Source of the DNA: Acephala macrosclerotiorum | Lineage: Eukaryota > Ascomycota > Leotiomycetes > Helotiales > Mollisiaceae | DNA: 64,000 nt | Assembly: GCA_014904845.1 (NCBI GenBank) | Contig: MU119440.1 | Coordinates: forward strand, 1-64,000 | Direction of reading: 5' to 3' | In this document: in pieces, positions 10,960 through 23,259 of the stretch | Numbering within the stretch: position 1 is the stretch's first letter | Layout: each line of letters starts with the position of its first letter | The notes under the pieces: model-generated | The model's input: only the letters and a program-made list of their open reading frames with translations | The model's database searches: none | What the model was told of the DNA's origin: nothing | Made by a program: the position numbers and the translations under genes

Positions 10960-12443
10960 GATCCTCCGGTTCGGGTTTCACGCGCCGCAAAAGAAAGTCA
11001 ATGCGAGCTTGTCCAAGGTGACTTCTGTGTTGTCTAGATACACATCGTGAGAGCAAAGATACCGTACAGAGAGTACAGCTTTCAATAAGGCCTTGTACGG
11101 GTGGTCTATTCAGAGCTTCTTGCAGAAATTCGAGGACGCCCCAAGGTGTGGCCTTTGTCCACCCTTGGCGAGCTACGGCCATCTGCCCCTAGCCTGAACT
11201 GAACAGTCACTGTGCTGCACGAACTCAACATCACCAACAACTACTATCTTCAGACAATGCGACCGACGAAGAAAATCGATAAGATTCGTGCTATTTTGTC
11301 TGTAGACAAGCTATAGCGACTCCCTGCTCTTTACTGGAGGCCTAGAACTGGTTCACACGTGACCATAAAAGCAGCTCGATGGATATTTTGCTTCTGCCGA
11401 GAAAGGAGAGACACCCATGAAGTTTCCAGAGAAATGTTTCGTATGGCTTCAGGGCACCGGTGCTTTTGCTTCCATTTGTTCAACTTCATCGTTTCTGGGA
11501 GTCCCGGTTGACGCATCTCTCTTTCGGCCTACCGTCTTTTTCTTCTGTCGATGCTACGCAAACCAGTCTCATGTCATCTTATGTCACGAACACAATTCAT
11601 AATGCACTGGTCGATCTCTGGTATTGGGAGCTGAGAATCTCTCTACTAGATTTTGATGCTTCTCACCAGGGATAATTGAAAGGCTGAAGTTCACCCTTAA
11701 GATTTCTGTATAGCGGAATGCTAGTTAGCAGAATGACTGGCCTGGAATGCCATAGCAAAAGATGTTTCTAGTGTCCAGCTTTTGAGGACTGTGATAGTGA
11801 TAGCTTTGCAGCGACAAAGTCTGTCGTAAAGATCTGGCAAACAACGTTAGCCGGATGCGGGGTAAACTAACACGTCTTAGAATTATAGAATTTACTAAAC
11901 AGTATTCAAATTATGACTTGATTCATGTTGCATATTGGCTGGCGAATGATTTGAAGTAAATGTAGATACTGTTTGAGGTATTGGTTGAAGTATTGGTTGA
12001 TATTCGCGAAAAGATGCCAACTTCGGCCAAGAACTACAGTGCAAAGAGGGTCGAAAAGGCCGAAAGTTTTTCGGCAATATCCAATGTGTATCACCAAGGA
12101 GCCGTCAACGAGACTCAATATAGCACACGGGTACGACGGCAGCTCATCATTTCTATATCCAGTCCACTATCGAAACGCACTCAATCGCGACTCACGACTC
12201 ACGCGTACTCACTCCACCAATTCAAAACCGAGAAGTGCTATCTGAAAAGATAAAATAAGTAAATTGTTATGTACAAGATAGTATGTCCTAAAATAAACAG
12301 CCAAGTGGCTCACATCTGAGACCTCAATCAGATGAAACAGCAAGTGGTCGCGAAAGTGCGAAACAAGGTCTTCGTTCTTCCCCACAATCACCACGACTGC
12401 CTGATCATCCATGATCTCCCAGTTACTGCTCTCCTTTCTGCGC
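10960..12443. other. Intergenic region between dapB and the polygalacturonase
   Basis: Contains the dapB upstream region and the 3' flank of the polygalacturonase. Only short open frames occur, none with domain signal. Nothing else recognised. Confidence 0.5.
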
Positions 12444-14236
12444 TTATGAGGGGCAGCCGGTGCTTGGGTAGTTGCAAGAGGAAGTCTCTCCACCTCCGGT
12501 AATGGAGACATCGGTAAAGGTGAAATCGGAACAGCTGTCGCTACCGCAAAGAATGTAGTAGTTATAGGCATCTGATGTCGCCGTCCCGGATATGTTGTCG
12601 AACGTTACGCCTAAAGAAAGTCAACAGTTGCCTTTCGAAGAATGCCACGAAATGAGTTATGAGATATTCCAAACTAGGAAAATATTTCATCTTCCTTTAA
12701 CATACCTGAGATGGTAACGCCGTTGGTTGGATCCCCAGTAGCACCTCCGTTGAGGTAGTCTTGCTGGACGTCGATACCATAGTCGGAGATCTCGGAGAGA
12801 ACGATGTTCTTGTAGACGATGTTCTCGATCGTTCCGGTGGTATCGGCGTTGGACTTGATGCGACATCCGTTTTCGCTGTTGGAGACTGTCGAGTCGGAGA
12901 AAGTGATGCCTGAGACAATGTTGTTAGTCTTTCCTCCAACAGAACCAATGCTCAATCCGCTGCGAACATAAAGTCAGTCGTTGTTCAATGCATACGGGAA
13001 CATTTACTTACTGTCCTCCAGAGCAAGTCATGCCAGTGATGGTGAGGTTGGTGCCAGAAGTGACAGCAACACAATCATCCTGGTTCATGACGACCGTATT
13101 CGACAAAACAACGTTGTCGCTGGACGAGAAATCGAATCCATCCGAGTTGTGAGCAGCAGCCTTGCCACCACTGGCCGAGTTGGCCGCATCACCTGCAGAA
13201 TTGTTGAGCGTGAGGCCAGTGATCGTTAAGCCATCACAACCAGTCACGTCGAAGCAATGAGTGGGCCAGTTCTGGATATATAGATTCTGGATGACTCCAT
13301 TGACCATCTTGTCGAGGACAATGAAATGGTCAGGCTTGTCAGTTCTGCCGTTAGATCCTTCTCCGTCCCAGTACGCCTGCCCATTACCGTCGATGACAGC
13401 ACCCTCGGCGCCAGTGATCGTAATGTCGGTACCAGCGATTTCGATTGGGTTGAAATCAGAATCTTTGGTGTAGCCGAAGGTAGTTTCACCCGTAAAGGTG
13501 ACGCTGGAGCCATCTTGGAGACCAGTGAGATCAATCATCGAGGAAGCCGGAGCGCTGATGTTCTCGAGAACAATTTTTGTGCAGGCTGCAACAACAGAGG
13601 TGATTTGAGCATACTCAGTTGCCGTACAAGACACTGGGGCAGATCCGACGGACTAGAATCATGAAGTCAGTACATGTATTTTGTTTTCAAATCTCCCGAG
13701 CCTCGCCGCTGAATAGCGCATCACTTTGTAAGACTATATAGACTTACGACGGTAGTAGCAGCTGCAGCTGCAACTGAAGTTGCAACAGGAGCAGCGGACG
13801 AAGCTGTAGAAGAAACGGCGCTGGAGATTGCAACTTTCGAGGAAGCTTTCGCCGACGTCGAAGTAGCTTTAGGCGAAGATGAAGATGTGGAGAGCTTCAG
13901 TTGAGCGACTGAAGTCGTGTTCGAGTACCTTGGTACCTTAGTCGCGACACCAGATCCTCCGGTCCCAGTCCCAGTGGCCTTGGCTGATATTTGTAAAGTG
14001 GTGGCTACATCAAGACAAGAGCAAGCACTGGAAAATTTCTTGGGCTTGTTTGAGCACGCGGCGGCCCAAGCAGGCAAACCTGTGGTGGCTGTAGAAGGAG
14101 CAGTCGTATATGCCGCGCAGAAAGGAGAAGCAGAAGCAGCAGAGGCCGTCATCGCGAAAGCGCAGGCATCGTTGTCTGGGTTGTCACAAGCAAAAGCAAA
14201 GGGAGCAAGAGCTCCAAGTAAAACGAATGAACGCAT
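12444..14236 (-). CDS. Secreted endopolygalacturonase (GH28) with Cys-rich N-terminal module and Ser/Thr linker
   Basis: Four exons, complement(12444..12610, 12706..12959, 13012..13652, 13748..14236), 516 residues; all introns have consensus ends and the lengths keep frame. Exon 1 encodes a signal peptide (MRSFVLLGALAPFAFA), a ~60-residue domain with six cysteines ending in SSACSCL, and a Ser/Ala/Thr linker probably O-glycosylated. Exons 2-4 encode the GH28 domain with all catalytic signatures: HNSDGFDF, NQDDCVAV, CSGGHGLSIGS (split by an intron) and GCRIKSN. It should cut alpha-1,4-galacturonan in the plant wall. A typical fungal endo-PG is about 360-380 residues; the extra ~160 come from the N-terminal module. 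The frame stays open upstream of 14236, but the signal peptide argues for this start. A TATAG lies ~200 bases upstream. Confidence 0.93.
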
Positions 14237-15073
14237 GATGCCCAGCACTTCGTGTTCAACGAAAGAAATGAATGCGCGAAAGAACGTCAAGAATCGTTGC
14301 TGCCAAACGAAACGGATCTTACCTGGGGCCTTTGATCTATATCGGAGAGTCGCCATCAGATAAGATTTGACTTACCTTTCCATGCTGATGAGATTGTAAG
14401 AGTAGACGGATGACTTGAGGGGCGAAGAGAGCACTATAAACGTCATTTAATCTATATTATGGGTGGACTTCAGCGGGCTATGCCTTGAACAGAATGAGGT
14501 GAGATTGAAGTCGAAGAGATCCCAGGGTCGAGAACAGTGTCGGAGGCGTCTAATTGAGTAGCTGCGTCTGCTCACAAGGGAACGACCCGGAAGGTGGCTC
14601 AGGACCGTCAGTTTCGGATGTCAGCCGAAGATTTGAGTGAAGACTTGACCGAACGAGGGGGTCAGGGGGTTCAAAAATGGCCTAGCTGTTGAAGGTCATT
14701 GACAGAGAGACCAAGAGAGGCGAAATAACGCCACTTATAAAGTCCCCGCATTCCGTGGCGTTGGAGTGGCTTCTTAGTACGAAGCTTGAAAGGTCTTGGG
14801 AAGCTTGCCTTGGCCTCTTGTCTGACAGAATAGCACATCAATGTATGCCAATTATTTCCATTCACAAGTCCAAAAGTAACTCGCGCCCAGTATCTTGGCT
14901 TCTTGGATATCAATCAACAGCTCGACGGCCAAGACCTCGATATGAAGCATCATGGAAGTGTTTTCGGACCCTTGCGCTATGTTTCATATACCTGGTTTGG
15001 GCACTCTCGCTTAAAAAGGAGTGGAGTGACTTGCGTGGCAGCGGGACCTCTCGCGAATTGTTTCCTCTGTTTA
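14237..15073. other. Promoter side of the polygalacturonase and left flank of a transposon
   Basis: No supported gene. The minus strand carries a TTTATAGTGC box near 14433-14442 that may serve the polygalacturonase, and GTAAGT-type donors near 14376 and 14318 that could mark a 5' leader intron. The region ends at the terminal inverted repeat that begins at 15074. Confidence 0.45.
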
Positions 15074-15672
15074 CCGGGGCCCCTATTTACACTATACTCA
15101 CTACGAACTTTTGAAAACTACTACACTAAAATTTAATATTAAAAAACTTAAAAAATAATAATTAATTAATAAAATAGTAATATTTATTAATTATAAATTT
15201 TTTTTAATTATATAAAATATATTAAATTAATTATTATTATAAATTTTTTTTTATATTGTAATATTAATAAATATATAATTACGTATAATATATATAATTT
15301 TAAATTTAGTTTTTTTAAGTTTTCAAGTTTAAAATTGCTTTAATAAATTTTTTTTAATTAATTTTATTAAAAAACAAATTATAAATTAATTAATTATTAA
15401 TAATATTAACGATTTATTAATAGTACGTACTATGTAATAATTATATATTTAAATTTTTAGCGTTCAATTAAAAAGTCGATTACTAATCAATAAATAAATC
15501 CGATTAATAAAAATATTAAAATTTTCGATTTTCGAGCGATTATAAATAATTATACGTAATATTAATATAATTATATTTAATTAATTAAATCGTTTAATTT
15601 TTAAATATTTTAATTTAAGTTTTTAATATCGATTAATTACTCGATTAATTGTAATATTTTATATATTTATTA

Positions 15673-15905
15673 TCGAAATAAATATTATAAAATATTTACG
15701 TAATATTTATATATAATTCGAAATCGTATTTAATTAATATTATTTTATTTTTATTTCTAGTATATAGTTTTTAATTTCGAGTTTTTACTCGAGATTAAAA
15801 ATAAAAACAATTAATCAATAATAAATACATATATTAAAAATTAAATAATTTTATTATATATTATTATTATCGAATTCGAATAATAATATTTTTATAATAT
15901 TAATA
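15673..15905. repeat. Direct repeat, candidate 5' LTR
   Basis: Matches 18014-18247 over about 235 bases, with differences that are nearly all C/T or G/A. Shared landmarks are TTCGAAATCGTATTTAA, GTTTTTACTCGAGATTA and ATCGAATTCGAATAATAA. The inferred left end in the better-preserved copy reads TGAAATAAATATTACG, consistent with an LTR opening in TG. Orientation is not determinable. Confidence 0.7.
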
Positions 15906-18013
15906 TTAATTAATATTCAATTTTACAATTAAATATAAACTAATTAAATACTATAAAAAAAAAATTGCGAGACGTAAATTTTAATATAAAATAATATTAA
16001 AAAAAATTAAAATTACGTTTTTAAATATTATCGAATTACGAGAATTTAATTATTTTTCGTAAAAATAAAATTTTAACGTTTTTTCGATTTTTAAAAACTT
16101 AAAAAAATCAATTATAAAAAAGTTCGTACTTTTAAATAATTAATTCGAGTTTATATTTATTATATAAAATAAAATCGTTTATAAACTCGAAAAAAATAAT
16201 AATTGTTTATATTCGACGAAAAACGTTATTCGATTTTAAATTTCGTTCGAAATAATATTTTTATTTTTTTAATTCGATTTATTTACTTTTTATAATTTCG
16301 AATCAATAGATTTATAGTATAGCGATATTATTTCAAAATTACTCGAAAATTTTTACAAATTACAATATTTATTTCTATTTTTTTATTTTTATCTATTTAT
16401 TTATTTTTTATATTTTCGAGTTAATCGATTAATAATATAACGATATTACTCTCGATTAAACAAACTAATAAAACGCTATCGAATTTTCAATTTTCGATCG
16501 AATATTTAATCGCTTATTAAATCGTTTATAATGTTTTTATTAAACGTTTAAAGTATTTTTTATTTTTTATTATAAATCACTTATAAAAATTTTATTTTAT
16601 TAAATAATTAAAACACTTTATAAATCGACTATTGAATCGTTTATTAATTAATTATTTACAAATTATTTATAAAGTTTTTATTATATTTTCGAAGTTTTAT
16701 TTATTAAATTAAATAATAAAATAATTAAAAAATTAAAAATATATATTTATAATAAAATTAAATAAAATAAAAATTTAAATTTTATTAAAAATCTTAATAA
16801 AAAAAAATTATTATATATATAAAAAAATTTTATAAAAAAAAACGATTAATAATTTTTTTTAAAAAATTTTTAAAAAAAATTTCGAAAAATATATTAAAAA
16901 AATATTATTATTAACGAATAAAAAACTCGTTCGAAAATTGAAAATTTTTTTATTAATTCGAGAAATTTATATTATTAAAAATAAATAAATAATTATTAAA
17001 AAACTTAAAAAACTTATTAAAAATAAAAAGTATTATAATTAAATTACGAATAAAATAAACGTTTAAATTAAAACGAGTAAATTTTATTTACGATATTATA
17101 ATTAAAATTTTATTCGATAAAATTTTTTAAATTTAAACAAATATTTATAACAATTTTTAATCGAGAATTTTTAATAATAATTTATAAATTAATATTTGAA
17201 ATAATTTTTAAATAAATATTTTTAATAATATAAAAAATAATTTTTAAAACGATTTATAAATTAATATAAATATTAATTAAATAATATACAAAATTAAAAT
17301 ATTTATTTATTATAATAAATAATTAATATTACAAAATTTTTATTATAAAATAATAAAAATAAAAACTTCGAAAAATATAATAATAATAATAATAATAAAT
17401 AAAATATAATTTCGAGTTTTTTAATTTTTTTACTCGATTAAAAAAATAAAAAAAAAACTTTTAAAATACTAATAATTTCTATTATAAAAATAAAAAGTAC
17501 TAATAGTAAAATAATATCGATTAAATATAATATCGATAAAAAAAAATAATATTAAAAAATAAAATAAATAATAAAAAAATAAATAAAAAAATAAATAAAT
17601 AAATATTTATATTTAATATTATAATTGTTTAATTTATTAATTTATAAAATCGTTATTAAATATTATATTTAAAGTTTTTAATTAGAATTTTTTATTAAAA
17701 AAAACAAATATAATTATTTATTTTTTTCGTTTTCGTTCGTTTATATAAATTATTATTTAAAATAAAATTTTAAATTGTAAAAAAAATTTTTTTTTTTAAA
17801 TTCGATAATTATAAACTTCGACGAACTTCGAAAATAACGTTAATTTATTAGCGCTATTTTCGAAGTTCGATTACTTATTTTTTATTTTTTTTATTATTTT
17901 TTTTATTTAAAATTAACGAGTTTTATATATTAATAAAATATAATAAAAAAAAATTTTTTATTCGTCGAATTTATTAAAATTTACATTTTTTTTATAAAGA
18001 AAAAATTATTAAT

Positions 18014-18247
18014 ATTGAAATAAATATTACGAAATATTTATATAATATTTATATATAATTCGAAATCGTATTTAATTAATATTATTTTATTTTTATTTCT
18101 AGTATATAATTTCTAATTACGAGTTTTTACTCGAGATTAAAAATAAAAACAATTAATTAATAATAAATACGTATATTAAAAACTAAATAATTTTATTATA
18201 CGTTATTATTATCGAATTCGAATAATAATATTTTTATAATATCGATA
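18014..18247. repeat. Direct repeat, candidate 3' LTR
   Basis: Partner of 15673-15905 in the same orientation. It retains slightly more C and G than the left copy. Together they enclose ~2.1 kb of AT-rich sequence, short for an autonomous retrotransposon, so the element was either non-autonomous or internally deleted. Confidence 0.7.
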
Positions 18248-19050
18248 TTTACTGTTTTTTACGCGTATAAATTTTATTTAAATCGATCGATTTTACGATT
18301 AAATTTTAAATAATATTAATATTTTTAATTTTAATTTTTATTTATTTATATAATTTATAAAACGATTAAAATTTATTAATTAAATAAAATACGATCGTTA
18401 ATTTATATAAAGTTTTAATAAAAAATATTAAAATTTTCGGAATTTTTAATTTTATAATTTAATATTTTAATACGCGTTCAATAAATTTATTTAAAACTTT
18501 TATAATAAATTGAATAAATATTATAATTTTTAAATTTTAAATATTTAAATATTTAATTTTAAATTAATAATATTAATAATTTATTAATAGTATTATTAAT
18601 ATACGTATTTTTCGATAAAACGATTAATAAAAAACATTTTTTTTAATATTTTAAATTTTAATTTTATAACGTATAAAATAAATATATTAAATTATATAAT
18701 TTAAATATAATTAATTTTTATTTTTATTTTTAATTAAAACTTTTAATTACTCGTTTAATTTATTTTTTATTATTAATAGTTTCGAATTTAAATATTTTAC
18801 AAAATATTTCAAATTTATATTTTTTAATTACGTATTAAAAAAATCGATAAAATTATTAATATAAAATTTAAAAATAAATTTAATAAATTCAATTAATTTA
18901 TTTATATATTTAATATTCAAATATATTATATTTTAAATTTAAAAGCAATTGGATATAGTATTGCAAATATTTAATTTTTTAAAATTAAATTTAAAATCGA
19001 TAAGTTTTCGAAAGTTCGTAGTAAGTATAGTGTAAGTACGGGCCCCGGTA

Positions 19051-20058
19051 CTGCTGGCGGTGAGCCTCATAGATTTAGATGTTACAGATCTTCGCGACGA
19101 ACTTTACTCCAAACCGAAACTTCCCTAGATCTTCCCGCTTCAGTGCCGACTTCGGGTAGATCTTGAATTGAAGGTGGGATGAGTCTTATTGGTTCGCTAC
19201 GACTTCGTGTGAAGTCGGGGAATTGAATAAATAAAGGATCAAAGCAGCTTACATCTTCAATATCTCGTCCAACTCGCAGCACTTTTCAAGAAACAATTTT
19301 GGGAGTCATCTTTACCAGCAGATCCACATCTCTCATGCCTCGAAATTTTTCTCATTCAGCATATCTCAAAACATGGAGGTAGACCTTGGCTGTCTAATCA
19401 TCTGATATCCACCAGGTTCCTCTTAAGTTTCCCAACAACAGACGTTTCGGAGATCTGGACCTGACTATTAGTCACTAACCACAAAGACCGTTTGATCCTC
19501 GAGATGATCGTTACGCAAGAATAAACGCCGCACCGTCAGCGAAACTCATCGGCTACACTATTCCTCACAGTGCCCTAGAAAAGTATGATGTGCACGGAAG
19601 ATATGCCGCATCGTGAAGTTTTCCCTGCAGTGATCTTACGTGGCGTTTTATCGAAGGCGATCAGTCTGAATTCTATGCACACATTCTTTTTTTATCCTCA
19701 AAACGTCCTGGCCAGATGTTCAGCCCAAGCTGGGACAAAACATCAAACCCAGCATAGACGTTCCATCGTAGGGCTTGACGTGTGCTAGTCCTTGGTGGTA
19801 GTTATCGAGGAACTGTGAAGATGATGAACGAGGCAAAAGATAGACTTTGTATGGGGTGGGGTGGGCTGGGAGGCTTGGTCGTTCGCCAATGTGCATATAA
19901 GGAACGTGTGTATCTTCCTCAAAACAGCATCTAGAAATCACCCCATCATCGTCATCATCTTCATCCATTACATTCTTCTTCGGCCGGTCCGTTTACCTTG
20001 TACATTATACCCCATTTGAAAAACTTTTGCACATCTTCAATCCCCTTCAACCGCCAAA
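19051..20058. other. Intergenic region with promoter of the GPI-anchored protein gene
   Basis: Normal base composition directly outside the transposon end. Only short frames with no domain signal. The last ~170 bases contain a CCAAT-TATA arrangement (19886-19901) and a C/T-rich leader before the ATG at 20059. Confidence 0.5.
19886..19901 (+). promoter_or_regulatory. CCAAT box followed by TATAAG
   Basis: CCAAT at 19886-19890 and TATAAG at 19896-19901, about 158 bases upstream of the ATG at 20059. Placement suits a strongly expressed structural gene. No experimental support. Confidence 0.45.
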
Positions 20059-20765
20059 ATGCAATTCACCAACATCTTCTTCGCCCTCCTCCTCTCCACC
20101 GCTGTCGCGGCCAAGGGCAACAAGACTACCAAAGCGGTGACAGACAAGAGCCTTTGCAAGCAAATGGCAAGCCTCGAAGCTGTCGTCTCTCTTGCTGCCA
20201 ACACCACCAAGTTGGACGCAAAGACCAAGGGCAACGCCACGAAGGCTGCTGAGTTCCAAGCCAAGGCTTCAACTGCTGCTACCGAGCTCGCCACCATGCA
20301 AAGCAACACCACTCTCGTGAGCACTTGCGCAGTTATCTCTGCTGCTCAAGACACCGAGGACGCTTGCTCCCAAATGAGCGCTCTCTCCAAGCTTATATCT
20401 CTCGCTGCCAACACCACCAAAGTCGACGAGACTACCAAGGGTAACGCAACGAAAGCTGCCGCTCTTCAAAGCAAGGCTTCTGCTGCCGCCACCAAGCTTG
20501 CCGACTTGCAATCTAACACCACCCTCACCTCCGCTTGCGCTACCATCACGTCTGCCAAGGAAGCTTCCAACGCCGGTATGTACCCCTTAATGACACATAC
20601 TTGATCAATTTTTGATATCGAATAGAAAAAGCTGCTGCCGCTTCTTCCGCCTCTTCTGCCGCTTCTGCTTCAAGCACAGCCAAGAGCGCAGGCAACATGT
20701 TGAACGCTCAGACTGGTATTCTTTCCACTGTCATCGTACTCGCCGCAGGCATGATCATGTTGTAG
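20059..20765 (+). CDS. GPI-anchored secreted protein with an internal duplication
   Basis: Two exons, join(20059..20575, 20626..20765), 218 residues; 50-bp intron with GTATGT donor and AATAG acceptor. A signal peptide (MQFTNIFFALLLSTAVAA) is followed by two ~65-residue repeats sharing SLAANTTK, KGNATKAA, LQSNTTL and a closing cysteine. Each holds two cysteines and several N-glycosylation sequons (NTT, NAT). Exon 2 is an Ala/Ser-rich stalk and a C-terminal hydrophobic tail (GILSTVIVLAAGMIML) preceded by a small-residue region with SAGN, as expected for GPI attachment. It is probably a cell-wall or plasma-membrane surface protein. Enzymatic function is not suggested. Strong codon bias hints at high expression. 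Not assigned to a named family. Confidence 0.85.
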
Positions 20766-21190
20766 GGACGACGAGATATGGAATGGTAATGAAGATATGG
20801 AATAATGAGGGATTTTGGGGTCAGGCTCATGTGAAGAGGAGCTCCTTGGGCTAGAGTACGATACTTCATACGGCTACATAGGAGAGCTTTGGCGAATGAA
20901 CTTGATCCTGCAAAGATTTAACTTACGTGGAACTGTTTATACCATTCCCTTGGTCTCAATCCCAACTCTCTGTCTTCGTCGGATATGGTTGGCGAGCTCT
21001 TCGACTGACAACTCATACCTACCAAATGCGTCTGCAGGCAGTGTAAGCGAGGCCTCCCTTTACGTCAAACATCACGATGTCCACAATCCTAGCTCTCATC
21101 ACTGCATCATCATATACGAGGATCTCGAGGACAAAAAGTGTGTTAAGTATTATCCTCAAACCCCGCCACCTTCTCAGATCACTGATTCCC

Positions 21191-21985
21191 ATGAGACTTC
21201 CATCTCAAGCAGCTTCAGTGCCTCTCAGTCTCGTAGACTACCTCCTCAAAAGGCCAACCACTCAAATAAACACCCCAGGCGGCCTCTCCTGGTATGTAAC
21301 TGAATCCAAAAAAGTCAGCAACCCAACCCTAACCCTCATTCCTTCCGGCGAAGGCGATCTTCACCCAACTCAGATCGTTGGACTCATGGACGCCTTGAAG
21401 ATCCCGGCCACAGCATTCTGGGGAAGTTCATCTGGAGGACTCTGTTCCCTGGCATTGCTTCAATACTTTTCTGATCGAGTACGGAACATCATCATACGCG
21501 AGGTCCCTTTTGAAGGACTTATGAATATCTACGCATTGAAAGAACAGGATGACGAGACGATTGTGCAGTCTTGTAAGGGATTGTTCGGGCAGGTGATGAA
21601 TGAGGACCAGGCTGCTTGGAATGCTTTGGGAGATGAGCACCACTGGCGACTAGGTGAGTTCGCTCAATATCATCTCTACTGCATAACTTGGGCCAATGCT
21701 GATTTTCCACGTAGAAAAGAATTACGTGATATGGGTCCGTGGCTACGTCGGCGTCCTCGAAACAGGAGATTGGGAAGACCTCGTAAAGGCGAATGCAAGA
21801 TAATCCCATGGAGCATCAGTGGACAAATGCTAATGGGGTTCTTCTTCGATGATGTGGTGCTTGCGACGAAATATTGCGTTCGCTTGGGAGGCGTTAGACT
21901 GTAAGCATTTCCCGCAAGTGAACATCCTAGAGAAGTTGGTGGAGTGGATCAAGACCTGCTCCAAGAAGGTGGAAGCAGAATGTTG
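21191..21985 (+). pseudogene. Alpha/beta hydrolase pseudogene (internal deletion and frameshift)
   Basis: The best start is the ATG at 21191 (MRLPSQAASVPLS). The frame shows LSWYVTE, LTLIPSGEGD, then directly LMDALKIPATAFWGSSSGG with the nucleophile elbow G-S-S-S-G, then NIIIREVP. In related hydrolases about 60 residues containing a DMPG-type strand normally lie between GEGD and the elbow helix, so an internal deletion is likely. An intron (GTGAGT at ~21653 to ACGTAG ~21715) would splice to EKNYVIWVRGYVGVLETGDW, after which the frame meets TAA. The C-terminal part with the catalytic-His-like stretch DCKHFPQVNILEKLVEW is in a different frame. The enzyme is very probably inactive; substrate unknown. 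Confidence 0.6.
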
Positions 21986-22308
21986 TTTCAATGGTTCTTG
22001 GGGCTGAACCCAAAGATGGATGAATCGCCCAGCCAATGTTTCCATAGAAAAGATCTCGCTTGGAGCATGGTACTGGGACCAGAAGCCTGGATATTAACAT
22101 GAGCGAGAGTACTGCAAAGAAAACCCGGGCTACTAATGCATCCCGCAAGCCAACTCATCAATGCTGAGAGGCTAGCCAGATGACCAACATATTTCGAATT
22201 GCAAGTGAAATTCGGAACCACCAAGTCTATGTTTCCCACAAGCTAGTCCATTAATAGCGGAGAACCGGAACGATAGCTATAGTGCGCTCTCATATAGCCC
22301 GATATTTT

Positions 22309-23038
22309 CTATACGATTAATACGACACGTTCGTAAGAGGTGGGGAAAAGTTGCTCCAACCCCGTGTCGTTTTGTTCCTTTGAGATTGGTACCTCCCACC
22401 CACCCACTCGCTCCCACAGTCTGCTATCTCGTGTATACTTCATCAGTATCAACCCCTTATAACTCCAGTGCATTCTCTTCTTCATCTTTGAAGCTCTGCT
22501 GTAACTCTCCTCGGCAATCAATAGCAAGAGCAACTCCTTCCCAGCCTCATCCGACGTAGGGTCGAAGTCAAGAGCTACATATATGTATATCCCGTTGGGA
22601 TGGAGTTTGCAGACCCAGCGCGACCCATACTTTCCGAACTCTTGCGCAAAGTGATAGGCTGCCCGAGATATGTTCTTTCGGTGAATTGGCCCCATAACGT
22701 GATGTGGCTAGAACTGACCGGTCTAAATGGATCATTGCTAAGCTGAACGAGCGGATGCCGTCGACGTGGTCCGAAAAGTTGTTCAGAGTGGTCCTTAGAG
22801 CACGGGGCCAAAGGCTAGGTGAGTGACTGAGAACGATATAGGCTCCATTGTCTCCTTGGCTCTCGTATAATAGAAGCATGGGAGTCTTTGGTGTTCCAAC
22901 ATCAACGACCCTGGGAGGCAACGGTTGTAATTGCGGGCCACAGCGCGGTAAGTCTTGGAAGCACTCCCAGGAAAATGGGACTACCATACTTCCATACTGG
23001 AAATGAGTACATCGAAGTCCATGATCGCCAGCTTTCAA
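22309..23038 (-). pseudogene. HET-domain (heterokaryon incompatibility) gene remnant
   Basis: On the minus strand the upper part (to 22568) carries LPPRVVDVGT, then GAYIVLSHS and LRTTLNNFSDHVDGI. This is the order seen at the start of HET domains, where YVxLSHCWG is followed by LxTTxxN. The WG of the core motif is damaged. The lower part (22309-22695), in a second frame, reads like a HET-protein tail (GLILMKYTRDSRLWERVGGW). The middle of a normal 500-700 residue HET protein is missing and the two parts are out of frame. HET genes trigger cell death on fusion of unlike individuals and often decay. No start or intact product. Confidence 0.5.
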
Positions 23039-23259
23039 TAGAAGGTAGTTAATGCTCTACGCCCCCAAAGCTCTGGGACACTCTGATGGTGACAATCCTC
23101 GAATAATGGACGTCGACGTCGCCTCTTAGAAAATTGCGGGCATCGCATCGGGAGAATCTCGGCCGTCAGGGTGACATCATCCGATAAACAGTTGCAATTA
23201 TAAACAACAATTCCTTTCCCTCTCTTCAACAAACACAACAACAGTTCCACTGCGCCCGA

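Larger units (their letters stand above)
15074..19048. mobile_element. AT-rich decayed DNA transposon with 47-bp TIRs and a nested LTR-like insertion
   Basis: The ends are near-perfect inverted repeats of about 47 bp (15074-15120 and 19002-19048), both opening CCGGGGCCC and sharing CTACGAACTTT further in. I count about five mismatches, mostly C/T. Both ends abut TA (15072-15073, 19049-19050), which suits a Tc1/mariner-type target; a 5-bp imperfect flank CTGTT/CTGCT outside the TA is an alternative reading. Inside, two ~235-bp direct repeats (15673-15905, 18014-18247) enclose ~2.1 kb and look like LTRs of a second element. Removing that insert leaves ~1.4 kb, a normal mariner size. No frame is open. 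C and G survive mostly as CpG, as in block 1. Confidence 0.75.
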
